Assembly: GCA_963714405.1 (NCBI GenBank)
Contig: CAVQOH010000002.1
Span: 868,001-932,000, forward strand
Length of the DNA stretch: 64,000 nt
From: JAZGGS01 sp963714405
GTDB lineage: Bacteria; Bacteroidota; Ignavibacteria; Ignavibacteriales; Ignavibacteriaceae
Direction of reading: 5' to 3'
A model generated the notes under the pieces. That model did not search any database. It was not told the DNA's origin and saw nothing but the letters and a program-made list of their open reading frames with translations. Of the stretch, positions 51,245 through 60,613 are shown in pieces (position 1 is the stretch's first letter; each line of letters begins with the position of its first letter). The position numbers were made by a program, and so were the translations under genes.

Positions 51245-52603
51245 ATGAATCAAGCTTATTATTCAGATACAATTGTAGCCATAGCAACACCTCCCGGAAT
51301 TGGAGCTATTTCAATTATCAGAATTAGCGGTTCAAATTCTTTTAAAGCTATCGATTCAATTTTTAGAGGAAAGAGCAAACTTGCGGATTCCAAAAGCCAT
51401 ACTATACATTATGGAGATATTGTTCATGGTAATGAGGTTATTGATGATGTGCTGGTCTCGGTTTTCCATACTCCGAATTCCTATACAGGCGAAGACACCA
51501 TTGAGATAAACACTCATGGCAGCCCGCTGATAATAAAAAGAATTATGGAGCTGCTGATTTCAGAGGGCTTAAGGGCAGCAGAACCAGGAGAATTTACCAA
51601 GAGAGCTTTTCTAAATAACCGGCTTGATTTAACTCAGGCTGAAGCAGTAGCTGATGTTATCAGCGCAAGAACGAATGCAACTCTTAGAGGGGCAAGAAAC
51701 CAGCTGGATGGACTTCTTTCTGCAAAATTAAGAGAATTAAGAGAAAAAGTCATTGGAATTTCTTCTTTTATAGAGCTGGAGCTTGATTTTTCGGAGGAAG
51801 ATATTGAGCTGATTAAAGGGGATGATCTGATAGCGAAAATTGATGAAATCACAATTGAAATTAATAATCTTCTCGGAACATATTCTTTTGGAAAGGTTAT
51901 AAGAGAAGGCGTCAATGTGGCTCTCGTTGGCAAGCCAAATGTGGGCAAATCATCTATATTGAATTATCTGCTTAAGGAGTCTCGCTCAATTGTTAGTGAA
52001 ATTCCGGGAACAACAAGGGATATCATACGGGAAGAAGTTTCTATTGAGGGGATTCTTTTCAAACTTTATGATACTGCAGGAATACGAGCATCTGAAGATG
52101 TGATCGAGAAGGAAGGCGTGAATCGTTCAATTGAAGCGGTAAAAAACGCTGATCTGGTTCTATTAATTGGAGATACAGAAATTGGAATCTCCAGGGAACT
52201 ATACAACGATATTAGTAAATTAAGCAGAGATGTAGACATAATAAAAGTTTTGAATAAAATAGATCTTGATCCTGAGAGTGCGTTAATTTCTGATTTCAGA
52301 ATTTCTGCTAAAACAGGAGAAGGGATTAACTCTTTAATGGCAGGAATGGCGAATGCTTCACTTGGAAGCTCTAACTATTCAGAAAAAGATGCAATAGTTT
52401 CTAATATTCGCCACTATGATTGTCTCAAAAGAGCAGTGGTAAATCTAAAAAAAGCAAAAGAAACAACTTCTTCTAAGCTTTCGGGAGAGTTTATTGCTGC
52501 TGATTTAAGAGCAGCGGAGAATGATCTAGCAGAGATAATTGGTCTTGTTTCCGCAGAAGACATATTAAATAACATTTTCTCAAATTTTTGCATTGGGAAA
52601 TGA
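51245..52603 (+). CDS. mnmE: tRNA modification GTPase MnmE
   Basis: Starting at ATG 51245 gives 452 aa; the earlier start adds unrelated residues. It has an N-terminal formyl-THF-binding domain ('DTIVAIATPPGIGAISIIRISG'), a helical domain, and the GTPase domain (G1 'GKPNVGKSS' at 229-237, G3 'DTAGI', G4 'NKID'). The C-terminal 'FCIGK' Cys motif is intact. With MnmG it installs the 5-carboxymethylaminomethyl group on wobble uridine 34 of certain tRNAs. mnmG follows after 97 bases that hold two parS-like sites. Confidence 0.97.
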   Translation: MNQAYYSDTIVAIATPPGIGAISIIRISGSNSFKAIDSIFRGKSKLADSKSHTIHYGDIVHGNEVIDDVLVSVFHTPNSYTGEDTIEINTHGSPLIIKRIMELLISEGLRAAEPGEFTKRAFLNNRLDLTQAEAVADVISARTNATLRGARNQLDGLLSAKLRELREKVIGISSFIELELDFSEEDIELIKGDDLIAKIDEITIEINNLLGTYSFGKVIREGVNVALVGKPNVGKSSILNYLLKESRSIVSEIPGTTRDIIREEVSIEGILFKLYDTAGIRASEDVIEKEGVNRSIEAVKNADLVLLIGDTEIGISRELYNDISKLSRDVDIIKVLNKIDLDPESALISDFRISAKTGEGINSLMAGMANASLGSSNYSEKDAIVSNIRHYDCLKRAVVNLKKAKETTSSKLSGEFIAADLRAAENDLAEIIGLVSAEDILNNIFSNFCIGK

Positions 52604-52604
52604 A

Positions 52605-52620
52605 AATTTCACGTGAAACA
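52605..52620. promoter_or_regulatory. parS-like centromere site 1
   Basis: AATTTCACGTGAAACA matches the ParB binding consensus TGTTTCACGTGAAACA at 14 of 16 positions. The core TTTCACGTGAAA is perfect. It begins one base after the mnmE stop. Confidence 0.85.
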
Positions 52621-52659
52621 GAATAAAATTGATTGAATCATTTTAAAGAATTTAGTTCG

Positions 52660-52675
52660 AGTTTCACGTGAAACT
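52660..52675. promoter_or_regulatory. parS-like centromere site 2
   Basis: AGTTTCACGTGAAACT is a perfect 16-bp palindrome and matches the parS consensus at 14 of 16 positions, differing only in the outer bases. It is 55 bases from site 1 and 25 bases before mnmG. Confidence 0.88.
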
Positions 52676-52700
52676 CCTTTTATTTTAAGTATTTATAAAG

Positions 52701-54341
52701 ATGAGAAATTTTGATATTGTAGTTATTGGTGGTGGTCATGCTGGTATAGAAGCTGCATCTGCAGGAGCCAGGATGGGATGTACTGTTGCACTTCTAACAA
52801 TGGATAAAAAAGCAATAGGAAGATTATCCTGCAATCCTGCTGTTGGTGGAACTGCCAAAGGACATCTTGTAAGAGAGATCGATGCTCTTGGTGGTGTAAT
52901 GGGTCAGATCGCTGATAAAACAGGTATTCAGTTCAGGATGCTTAATAAATCAAAGGGTCCTGCTGTATGGTCTCCACGTTGCCAATCTGATAGAGAGCTT
53001 TATTCTGAAGAAGCCCTGAGAATTATTGAAACAACGAAAGGAATTGAAATCGTTGAGAATTCTGCTTCTCAAATTATTGTTGATGGGAATAAAGTTAAGG
53101 GAATAAAGACCTTTTCTGATGAGGAGATTGGCTGTAAAACTATAATTCTATCTGCAGGAACATTCTTGAATGCGTTAATGCATACCGGGTTAAACGCTAT
53201 AAGTGGTGGAAGATTTGGAGAGAAACCATCAACGGGAATTACGGAATCTTTAACAAAATTAGGCTTTATAACTGGAAGATTAAAAACAGGAACTCCTCCA
53301 AGATTATTGCAAAGCACTATTAACCTGGAAAAATTAGAAGTTCAACCTGGGGATGAACATCCTCAACCATTTTCTCATTTTACAAATAAATTAGGTTTCC
53401 CCTCCCTTCCACAGGTTAATTGCCACATTACTCATACTGATGAAAATGTTCATAGAATTCTGGAGAGAGGATTTAAAGATTCCCCAATGTTTACAGGGTT
53501 AATTAAAGGTGCTGGTCCAAGATATTGTCCTTCAATTGAAGATAAAATCGTTAGGTTTTCTGATAAACCGAAGCATCAGCTTTTTATCGAACCGGAAGGA
53601 TTAAACAGTGACCAGGTTTATGTAAATGGCTTTTCAACATCACTTCCTGCCGAAATTCAATTGGATGCACTTCATAAAATTCCGGGACTTGAAGTAGCAG
53701 AAATGGTTCGCCCGGGATATGCTGTTGAGTATGATTTCTTCCCACCCATGCAGGTTGATTCAACTTTGGAAACAAAATTAGTTGAAGGTTTATACTTTGC
53801 AGGACAAGTTAACGGAACATCGGGCTATGAAGAAGCGGCAGCTCAAGGTTTGATGGCTGGAATAAATGCTGCGCTTAAAATCCAGGAAAGGAATGAGTTT
53901 GTCCTTAAAAGAAGTGAAGCATACATAGGTGTACTGATAGATGATCTTGTAACCAAATCAACTGATGAACCTTATAGAATGTTTACTTCGCGTGCTGAGC
54001 ATCGCCTTTTATTAAGGCAGGATAATGCAGATAGAAGATTGATGCAATATGGAAAAGAATTTGGTCTAATTGATCATGTTTTTGCTGAATCTGTTGTCCA
54101 GCGGGAAAAAATAATTGGTGATGGAATTGAAGCTTGTCATACAATTAAAGTGCATGCAAGAGATATAAATGAATTCCTGCAATCAAAGGGATCTTCAAAT
54201 ATTGATTCATCTGAAACTATTGCAAAACTTTGTAAGAGACCTGAAATAAAATTAAGGGATCTTCTTAAAATTAATGGCAAGGATGATAACTCATTTATAG
54301 AGCGACTTATAAGCGATGATACAAGCTGTGCAACAAGTTGA
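52701..54341 (+). CDS. mnmG: tRNA modification FAD enzyme MnmG, main part (frameshift near the end)
   Basis: The 546-aa ORF has the FAD-binding start 'FDIVVIGGGHAGIEAASAGARMG', the 'TMDKKAIGRLSCNPAVGGTAKGHLVREIDALGG' signature and the 'PGYAVEYDFFPP' and 'GQVNGTSGYEEAAAQGLMAGINA' motifs. It ends at 'ISDDTSCATS', which is not family sequence. The true C-terminus continues in the next frame from 54316. Removing one base near 54315-54320 restores a protein of about 625 aa, the usual length. The lost part is the C-terminal domain that binds MnmE and tRNA. MnmG is a core enzyme, so a base-call error is a real possibility. Confidence 0.95.
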   Translation: MRNFDIVVIGGGHAGIEAASAGARMGCTVALLTMDKKAIGRLSCNPAVGGTAKGHLVREIDALGGVMGQIADKTGIQFRMLNKSKGPAVWSPRCQSDRELYSEEALRIIETTKGIEIVENSASQIIVDGNKVKGIKTFSDEEIGCKTIILSAGTFLNALMHTGLNAISGGRFGEKPSTGITESLTKLGFITGRLKTGTPPRLLQSTINLEKLEVQPGDEHPQPFSHFTNKLGFPSLPQVNCHITHTDENVHRILERGFKDSPMFTGLIKGAGPRYCPSIEDKIVRFSDKPKHQLFIEPEGLNSDQVYVNGFSTSLPAEIQLDALHKIPGLEVAEMVRPGYAVEYDFFPPMQVDSTLETKLVEGLYFAGQVNGTSGYEEAAAQGLMAGINAALKIQERNEFVLKRSEAYIGVLIDDLVTKSTDEPYRMFTSRAEHRLLLRQDNADRRLMQYGKEFGLIDHVFAESVVQREKIIGDGIEACHTIKVHARDINEFLQSKGSSNIDSSETIAKLCKRPEIKLRDLLKINGKDDNSFIERLISDDTSCATS

Positions 54342-54579
54342 AATCGAACTAAAGTATGAGGGATATATTGTTCGGCAATATGAAAACGTTGAAAGATTGG
54401 AAAAATACGAAAATACTAAAATTCCTTCAAGATTAAACTATTTAACATTAAACGCTATTTCAGCCGAAGGAAGGGAGAAATTATCAAGAATAAAGCCTCG
54501 TTCAATTGGTCAGGCCTCAAGAATCTCGGGTGTAACACCTTCTGATATTTCTATATTATTGGTATATTTAAAAAAGTAA
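54316..54579 (+). CDS. MnmG C-terminal piece (out of frame with the main part)
   Basis: The 87-aa frame 'VQQVEIELKYEGYIVRQYENVERLEKYENTKIPSRLNYLTLNAISAEGREKLSRIKPRSIGQASRISGVTPSDISILLVYLKK' is exactly the MnmG C-terminal helical domain. It overlaps the main ORF by 26 bases in the +1 frame. It could be translated from its own ATG as a separate domain, but this is most simply the end of mnmG. Confidence 0.9.
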   Translation: MIQAVQQVEIELKYEGYIVRQYENVERLEKYENTKIPSRLNYLTLNAISAEGREKLSRIKPRSIGQASRISGVTPSDISILLVYLKK

Positions 54580-54594
54580 TTTTTGTGGTTTTTT

Positions 54595-55278
54595 ATGGCA
54601 GATATGCAGGAACAATACTTAAAAGAGCTTAAAACATTTTGCTGGGAAAACGGCTTTAATCCTGAACCAACCAGAACTGAAAGACTGGCATATTTTGCAA
54701 AATTGGTTGTTGAAAAGAATAAAAGTTTGAATTTAATTTCCAAACGTGATGTTGATTCAGTTGTAGAAAAACACGTTTTTATTTCAGCTTATGTTTCAAA
54801 ATATATTCCCGAAAAGGTATCAAAATTCCTTGATATTGGCACTGGCGGTGGATTTCCTGGAATTCCACTAGCTATTATGCGCCCTGATTTAAGGGGAATC
54901 CTTGTTGATTCAACAGCAAAAAAAATAAAAGCTGTTCAGGACTTTATTGATAAACTAAAATTAAGCAATGTTATTGCTGATAATGACAGAGTTGAAAGCG
55001 AAGAATTTATCTCCAAACACAGCAATTCTTTTGATTTAATTGTAAGCCGTGCAACTGTTCCACTAATAATTCTTTTCCGTTACGCAATTCCACTTATAAA
55101 AGATAAAGCGTACCTTTTAGCAATTAAGGGGGGAGATTTAACCGAAGAATTTAAAAAAGCTGAGATGAAGTATAAATCTTACATAAAAAAATCTACTGTA
55201 TACGAGCTTTATTATAAACCTACAAATGTGCGTAACAAAAAGGGTAAAAAGGTTGTATTGTTAGAACTTCATAAGTAA
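54595..55278 (+). CDS. rsmG: 16S rRNA (guanine-527-N7)-methyltransferase RsmG
   Basis: From ATG 54595 the protein has 227 aa. It shows the RsmG start 'ERLAYFAKLVVEKNKSLNLISKRDVDSVVEKHVFIS' and the SAM-binding 'KFLDIGTGGGFPGIPLAIMRPDL' (about residues 78-100). 'LVDSTAKKIKAVQDFIDKL' and 'FDLIVSRATVPL' follow. It methylates G527 of 16S rRNA. It follows mnmG as usual near chromosome origins, but no parAB genes follow here. Confidence 0.95.
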   Translation: MADMQEQYLKELKTFCWENGFNPEPTRTERLAYFAKLVVEKNKSLNLISKRDVDSVVEKHVFISAYVSKYIPEKVSKFLDIGTGGGFPGIPLAIMRPDLRGILVDSTAKKIKAVQDFIDKLKLSNVIADNDRVESEEFISKHSNSFDLIVSRATVPLIILFRYAIPLIKDKAYLLAIKGGDLTEEFKKAEMKYKSYIKKSTVYELYYKPTNVRNKKGKKVVLLELHK

Positions 55279-55306
55279 AATGAATTTATAAAGAATTTTT
55301 TACTTT

Positions 55307-55337
55307 AAGGGTTCAACTTTGTTGAGCCCTTTTTTTA
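55307..55337 (+). terminator. Rho-independent terminator after rsmG
   Basis: AGGGTTCAAC (55308-55317) pairs with GTTGAGCCCT (55321-55330, one G-T pair) around a 3-base loop, followed by a T run. It ends the mnmE-mnmG-rsmG unit only 9 bases before the mfd ATG. Confidence 0.9.
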
Positions 55338-55345
55338 TCATTCAA

Positions 55346-58300
55346 ATGAACAATAAAATTTTAGATAGCGTTAAACCTGATTATTTATTCCGGGAACTGC
55401 TTGGACAATTACCGTCATTGGAAAGTGCTGTTAACAAGCTGTTCATCAGTCCTTTATATGGCGCTACAAAAGCGTTTTTAATTGAACAATTGTTCAATCA
55501 AAACTTGCAGCTTTTAATTCTGCTTAATGATGTTAAAGCTGCAGAAGAACTAAACGTTGAACTCGGCGTAATTGGTTTGGAAAATGCAACAGTTTTAATT
55601 GAGGAATTTAATGCAGAAGTTATGCAGGGGATACTTTCAGAGATTGCGAAGGATGAAAAAAAGATCATCATTTCTACTTACCAATTATTAAATCTTAAGC
55701 TACCGAAAAAAACAGAATTCGAAAGAAAAACAACAAGAATTCAAACCGGGGGTGAAATTGCATACGAAGATATAATTGAATATTTAAACATTCTTAATTA
55801 TCAGAAAGATAAATTTGTTGAGGCACCCGGAGAATATTCTCAGCGTGGTTCAATAGTTGATTTCTGGTCCTTTAGCGAACACAATCCGGTTAGAATTGAA
55901 TTTGATGGAGATTTTCTGGAATCAATAAGATTTTTTGATCCGGAAAGTCAGCGCTCAATAGAAAAGATAGATGTTGTTACCCTCGCTGCAAAGTTATCCA
56001 ATGAAGAAATTAGTAACCAATCTGATATTTTTGATTACCTTAATAATCCGGTAATACTTGCCTCTGAATTTGAACTCCAGAATATAACTCATCAAAAAAC
56101 TCATTCTTCAAGCGATGATATAAATTCAGATATTGAAGAGAAAAATTTTGCCGAATCCTTATACGAGAAACAAAAGAAAGACTATGCTTCGAAAAAAAAT
56201 ACTCGTTGGATAATTGAAGATGAACTACGCTCGACTCAAAATAGAACTGAACTTGGCTTTACGGAAACACCATCAATCAATTCAAATTATGAAGTACTCT
56301 TTTCTGTTCTAAAAGAATATGCAGGTAATAGTTATAATGTTTTTATTACTTCCGAAAATGAGCTTCAAACAAACCGTTTGAAAGAACTGTTATCTGAATT
56401 TGACAATGAACTTTTAGAGCTGATTGAAACAGGGGTGATTAAACTTGAAACTCTAGCCATTAAAGATGGGTTTCTACATAAGAATGAAAAAATACTTTTA
56501 TTAACAGATTACCAGGTTTTTGGTAAGCCGTACCGTACAAAACCAATTGAAAAAAAGAAATATAAAAAAGCAAAATCAAAATCGTTCGCTTCAATTAAAA
56601 GGGGTGATTTTGTTGTTCATGAAGATTATGGTATTGGTAAATATGATGGACTTCAAACAATAAAAATAGGTGAGGCAAGCCAGGAATCTATGAAGTTGCT
56701 TTATAATGATGGAGGAGTTGTTTATGTGAACCTAAATTATCTTAACCTGGTTAAAAGATATTCTTCAAATGAAAATTTAAAACCAACACTTTCAACTCTC
56801 GGTACGGGTGAATGGGATAGAAAGAAAACAAGAACCAAAAAGAAAATTAAAGAAGCTGCAAAAGAGTTAATTGAGCTTTATGCAAAAAGAAAAGCTAAGA
56901 AAGGTTACAGTTTTGAAGCCGATACAGTTTGGCAAAAAGAACTTGAAGCATCATTTCTGTACGAAGATACGCAGGACCAGGAAAAAGTAACTGAGGAAGT
57001 TAAAACAGATATGGAAGCCGAGAACCCTATGGATCGGCTCATTTGTGGTGATGTTGGTTTTGGTAAAACTGAAGTTGCAGTACGTGCTGCTTTTAAAGCT
57101 GTTCAGGATGGTAAACAAGTAGCTCTACTTGTTCCTACAACAATTCTTGCAGAACAGCATTACAATACTTTTAAAGATCGTCTAACGCAATTTCCTGTTA
57201 GAGTTGCGACGTTATCAAGATTTCAAACACAAAAAGAACAAAAGAAAATTGTTGAAGAACTTGAAAAGGGAACGATTGATGTTGTAATAGGTACACACCG
57301 TATGCTTTCTAAGGATGTTAAGTTTAGGGATCTTGGCTTACTTATGATTGATGAAGAACATCGCTTTGGTGTAACTGCAAAAGAAAAACTTCGCTCAATA
57401 AAAGTGAATGTTGATACTTTAACACTTACTGCAACACCAATTCCACGCACATTAAATCTTTCATTGCTCGGTGCACGGGATCTGTCAATTATTGCAACTC
57501 CTCCGCCAAACCGGCAACCGATTTATACAACAGTTTCCACCTTTGATATAATTAAAATTAAAGAATGGATTTACAGCGAAGTGAATAGAAATGGGCAAAT
57601 TTATTTTGTTCACGATAGGGTTCATTCAATAAATAAATTGGCAGAATACTTAAACAAACATGTTCCGGATATAAAAATTGGAATTGCTCATGGGCAAATG
57701 CGTCCATCACAGCTTGAAAATGTTATTCATGGATTTCTTAACCGTAATTACGAGATGCTTTTATCTACAAAAATTATTGAATCAGGTATTGATATACCAA
57801 ACGTGAATACAATAATTGTTAACCGCGCTGATAAATTTGGTTTGGCTGAACTTCATCAGTTAAGAGGAAGAGTGGGAAGATCTACAAGACAGGCGTATGC
57901 ATATTTTATTGTTCCTTCTCCTAGCGGCATAACAAAAAAAGCTTTGAGGCGTTTACAGGCAATTGAAGAATTTACAGAAATCGGTTCTGGGTTTAATCTT
58001 TCAATGCGTGATCTTGAAATTCGAGGTGCAGGCAATCTTCTCGGTAAAGAACAAACAGGGTTTATAAATGAAATTGGTTTCGATCTTTATCTTAAACAAA
58101 TTGATGAAGCAGTTGAAGAACTTAAATACCAGGAATTTAAAGAAGTTTTTAAATCTCTGCCCAAGCAGGAGGAAAAAACAGAGCCAACACTCGATGCATA
58201 TTTTGAAATTGGAATTCCGGATACTTATATGTTCGAACAGATGGACAGATTAAATTTTTACACAGCACTTTATTCAATTAAAGATATAACCGAACTTGAT

Positions 58301-58681
58301 GAACTGAAAGAAGAAATGAAAGACCGCTTTGGCGTAATACCTGAACTTGTAAACCGGCTTTTACTTTCGGCTGCATTGCGTCATTATGCTTCCTATGCTC
58401 TTTTTGAAAGAATTATAATGCAGAGAAAAGCTATTACAATAATTCTTCCTAAAGGAGAAGATGAGGAGTATTATAAATATAAATTTGTTGCATTAATGCG
58501 GTTTATTTTAGCGGAACATAAAGAAACTATAAAATTTGAGCAAAGAAAAGATGTGATGAAGCTAATTGTTAAAAACAAATTCGAATCTCCCGAAAGATTA
58601 TTGGAGTTTTTGATTGTGTTCAGCAATAAAATTATTAAATTGTTTAGGAAGGAAGATGCTGAGGAACATTCAATAGACTAA
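55346..58681 (+). CDS. mfd: Transcription-repair coupling factor Mfd
   Basis: From ATG 55346 the protein has 1111 aa; the upstream start lies inside the terminator. It has UvrB-like domains (1-300), the RNA polymerase-interacting CarD-like domain ('FASIKRGDFVVHEDYGIGKYDGLQTI', about 420), and RecG-like helicase domains (Walker A 'GDVGFGKTEVAVRAAF', 'MIDEEHRFG', 'LTATPIPRTL', 'QLRGRVGRS'). The TRCF C-terminal domain ends near 'SPERLLEFLIVFSNKIIKLF'. It removes stalled RNA polymerase and recruits UvrA at DNA lesions. The last bases are echoed as a scrap at 60494-60562. Confidence 0.97.
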   Translation: MNNKILDSVKPDYLFRELLGQLPSLESAVNKLFISPLYGATKAFLIEQLFNQNLQLLILLNDVKAAEELNVELGVIGLENATVLIEEFNAEVMQGILSEIAKDEKKIIISTYQLLNLKLPKKTEFERKTTRIQTGGEIAYEDIIEYLNILNYQKDKFVEAPGEYSQRGSIVDFWSFSEHNPVRIEFDGDFLESIRFFDPESQRSIEKIDVVTLAAKLSNEEISNQSDIFDYLNNPVILASEFELQNITHQKTHSSSDDINSDIEEKNFAESLYEKQKKDYASKKNTRWIIEDELRSTQNRTELGFTETPSINSNYEVLFSVLKEYAGNSYNVFITSENELQTNRLKELLSEFDNELLELIETGVIKLETLAIKDGFLHKNEKILLLTDYQVFGKPYRTKPIEKKKYKKAKSKSFASIKRGDFVVHEDYGIGKYDGLQTIKIGEASQESMKLLYNDGGVVYVNLNYLNLVKRYSSNENLKPTLSTLGTGEWDRKKTRTKKKIKEAAKELIELYAKRKAKKGYSFEADTVWQKELEASFLYEDTQDQEKVTEEVKTDMEAENPMDRLICGDVGFGKTEVAVRAAFKAVQDGKQVALLVPTTILAEQHYNTFKDRLTQFPVRVATLSRFQTQKEQKKIVEELEKGTIDVVIGTHRMLSKDVKFRDLGLLMIDEEHRFGVTAKEKLRSIKVNVDTLTLTATPIPRTLNLSLLGARDLSIIATPPPNRQPIYTTVSTFDIIKIKEWIYSEVNRNGQIYFVHDRVHSINKLAEYLNKHVPDIKIGIAHGQMRPSQLENVIHGFLNRNYEMLLSTKIIESGIDIPNVNTIIVNRADKFGLAELHQLRGRVGRSTRQAYAYFIVPSPSGITKKALRRLQAIEEFTEIGSGFNLSMRDLEIRGAGNLLGKEQTGFINEIGFDLYLKQIDEAVEELKYQEFKEVFKSLPKQEEKTEPTLDAYFEIGIPDTYMFEQMDRLNFYTALYSIKDITELDELKEEMKDRFGVIPELVNRLLLSAALRHYASYALFERIIMQRKAITIILPKGEDEEYYKYKFVALMRFILAEHKETIKFEQRKDVMKLIVKNKFESPERLLEFLIVFSNKIIKLFRKEDAEEHSID

Positions 58682-58735
58682 CAAATAGTATTTAAGAGAT
58701 TATCGTGATTAATAATTTAAACTGAGGAAATTTTT

Positions 58736-60490
58736 ATGAAATCCTTTGTAAAACTCAACCTGGCTACCGTTCTCATTCTAACTTATGTAATATTTACTAT
58801 GGTAATGTTCTCTTCTGAATTAAAAGCACAGGAAGCCAATCATGGGAAAAACGATTCATCCATAATGTTCAATTACACTGATGAATTACCTGATGATGAG
58901 TATGTTTCTGTTCAGCGTGAGTTCCAGCAGAGATCCCCGGCATACCGGTTTTCATCAACTGAATTTTTTACTATACAAGTAAATGTGGATGAATCTGGGC
59001 AGAATATACTTGGTGATGCAGCAAACGAACCTTCAATTACTTTGGATCCGGCTAATCCAAATAACGTGGTTATTGGCTGGAGACAGTTTGATACAATAAG
59101 CAGCAATTTTCGCCAAGCTGGTTATGGTTATAGTACTGATGGTGGACAAACATGGACTACAGGAGTAATAGAACCTGGCATTTTCCGCTCGGACCCTGTT
59201 CTAGATACAGATAACTATAGCAATCTTTTTTATTACAGTCTTTCTACATCAGGTGGTTACACTTGCGAATTATTTCGCTCTGTAGATGGCGGTGCTTTCT
59301 GGTTAGGACCAGTACCAGCTTATGGTGGCGATAAAGGCTGGATGACTGTTGATCGGACTGGAAGCGAAGGAGAAGGGAATATTTACTGTTTCTCCAGAGA
59401 TGGAACTTCTACTTCAATAGTTATGACTCGTTCTATTGATGGAGGGCAATTTTTTCAACCATTGGTAAACGTTCCGGGAAACCCCGGACGTGGAACTATT
59501 TCTGTTGGTATTGATGGAGTATTGTATGCTGCAGGACGCTCATTCGATAATGGTGAATTTGTATTTGCACGATCATCGAACGCGCCCGACTCGCTTGTAA
59601 CACCTGTATTTGAATTTTCAACTCAAATTGATTTGGGCGGACAATTTTCTGCTTATGCAGGGCCGAATCCTGGAGGACTTCTTGGGCAAACAATTGTAGC
59701 GTGTGATAACTACGGAAGCTCTGGGGATAGTATGGTTTATGTACTTTCTTCAGTCGACCCACCTGGTTCAGACCCACTTGATGTATATTTTATACACAGT
59801 ACCAACAGAGGTGTAAGCTGGAGTTCCCCTATGCGGATTAATGATGATTCACTTACATCTGCCTGGCAGTGGTTTGGAACTATGTCTGTTGCACCAAATG
59901 GACGAATTGATGTTGTATGGCTTGATACCAGGGATAATCCAGGTACTTATTTATCATCACTTTATTACTCCTACTCATTAGATAATGGCATCACTTGGGC
60001 GCAAAACGAAAGGTTAAGCGAGGCTTTTGATCCTCACCTTGGATGGCCACAGCAGAATAAGATGGGTGATTATTTTGATATGATTTCAGATGATGAAGGT
60101 GCTACTCTTGCATGGGCTGGTACATTTAACGGCGAACAGGACGTTTATTTTGGAAGGATTAATCAAAGTGTTGTGGCTATTGATGTAAATCAATTTGATG
60201 ATTCACCACCGGGAGAATACTCGCTCTCACAGAATTATCCTAATCCATTTAATCCTTCAACAAAAATCAAATACACTCTGCCGGAAAGCGGTTTAGTAAC
60301 GATCAAAGTATTTGATATTCTTGGAAATGAAATGGTAAAATTAGTTAATAATGAACTGCCTGCAGGTACATATGAAGCAGAGTTTTCAGCGGCCAGATTT
60401 AATAATCTGGAGGTAACTAGTGGAATTTATTTTTACAGAATTCAATCCGGCATTTTTATGGAGACAAAGAAAATGATTCTTTTAAAATAA
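58736..60490 (+). CDS. Secreted Asp-box (sialidase-like propeller) protein with T9SS sorting domain
   Basis: The 584-aa protein has a signal peptide (residues about 8-30) and a beta-propeller with several Asp-box turns ('YSTDGGQTWTTG', 'RSVDGGAFWLG', 'RSIDGGQFFQP', 'HSTNRGVSWSSP', 'YSLDNGITWAQ'). A type IX secretion sorting domain follows (from about residue 500, 'QNYPNPFNPSTKIKYTLPESG' to final 'KKMILLK'). Asp-box folds occur in sialidases, but the catalytic Arg triad and Tyr are not evident, so function is open. It lies between mfd and a duplicated scrap of the mfd 3' end, suggesting insertion there. Confidence 0.9.
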   Translation: MKSFVKLNLATVLILTYVIFTMVMFSSELKAQEANHGKNDSSIMFNYTDELPDDEYVSVQREFQQRSPAYRFSSTEFFTIQVNVDESGQNILGDAANEPSITLDPANPNNVVIGWRQFDTISSNFRQAGYGYSTDGGQTWTTGVIEPGIFRSDPVLDTDNYSNLFYYSLSTSGGYTCELFRSVDGGAFWLGPVPAYGGDKGWMTVDRTGSEGEGNIYCFSRDGTSTSIVMTRSIDGGQFFQPLVNVPGNPGRGTISVGIDGVLYAAGRSFDNGEFVFARSSNAPDSLVTPVFEFSTQIDLGGQFSAYAGPNPGGLLGQTIVACDNYGSSGDSMVYVLSSVDPPGSDPLDVYFIHSTNRGVSWSSPMRINDDSLTSAWQWFGTMSVAPNGRIDVVWLDTRDNPGTYLSSLYYSYSLDNGITWAQNERLSEAFDPHLGWPQQNKMGDYFDMISDDEGATLAWAGTFNGEQDVYFGRINQSVVAIDVNQFDDSPPGEYSLSQNYPNPFNPSTKIKYTLPESGLVTIKVFDILGNEMVKLVNNELPAGTYEAEFSAARFNNLEVTSGIYFYRIQSGIFMETKKMILLK

Positions 60491-60493
60491 TCT

Positions 60494-60562
60494 GAATCTC
60501 CTGAAAGATTATCGGAGTTTTTGATTGAGTTTTCCAAAAATTCCTGGAAATTATTTAAATAG
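60494..60562 (+). pseudogene. Duplicated scrap of the mfd 3' end
   Basis: The 38 bases at 60494-60531 match mfd 58583-58620 at 35 positions. The mfd reading frame goes on with weaker similarity: 'SPERLSEFLIEFSKNSWKLFK' then TAG, against 'SPERLLEFLIVFSNKIIKLFR' in mfd. It is in frame with, and directly after, the stop of the Asp-box gene. Confidence 0.8.
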
Positions 60563-60613
60563 CACCAGCTTGAAAAAAAAGCTTTACAATCATTAACTGA
60601 TGAAGATGGATAT

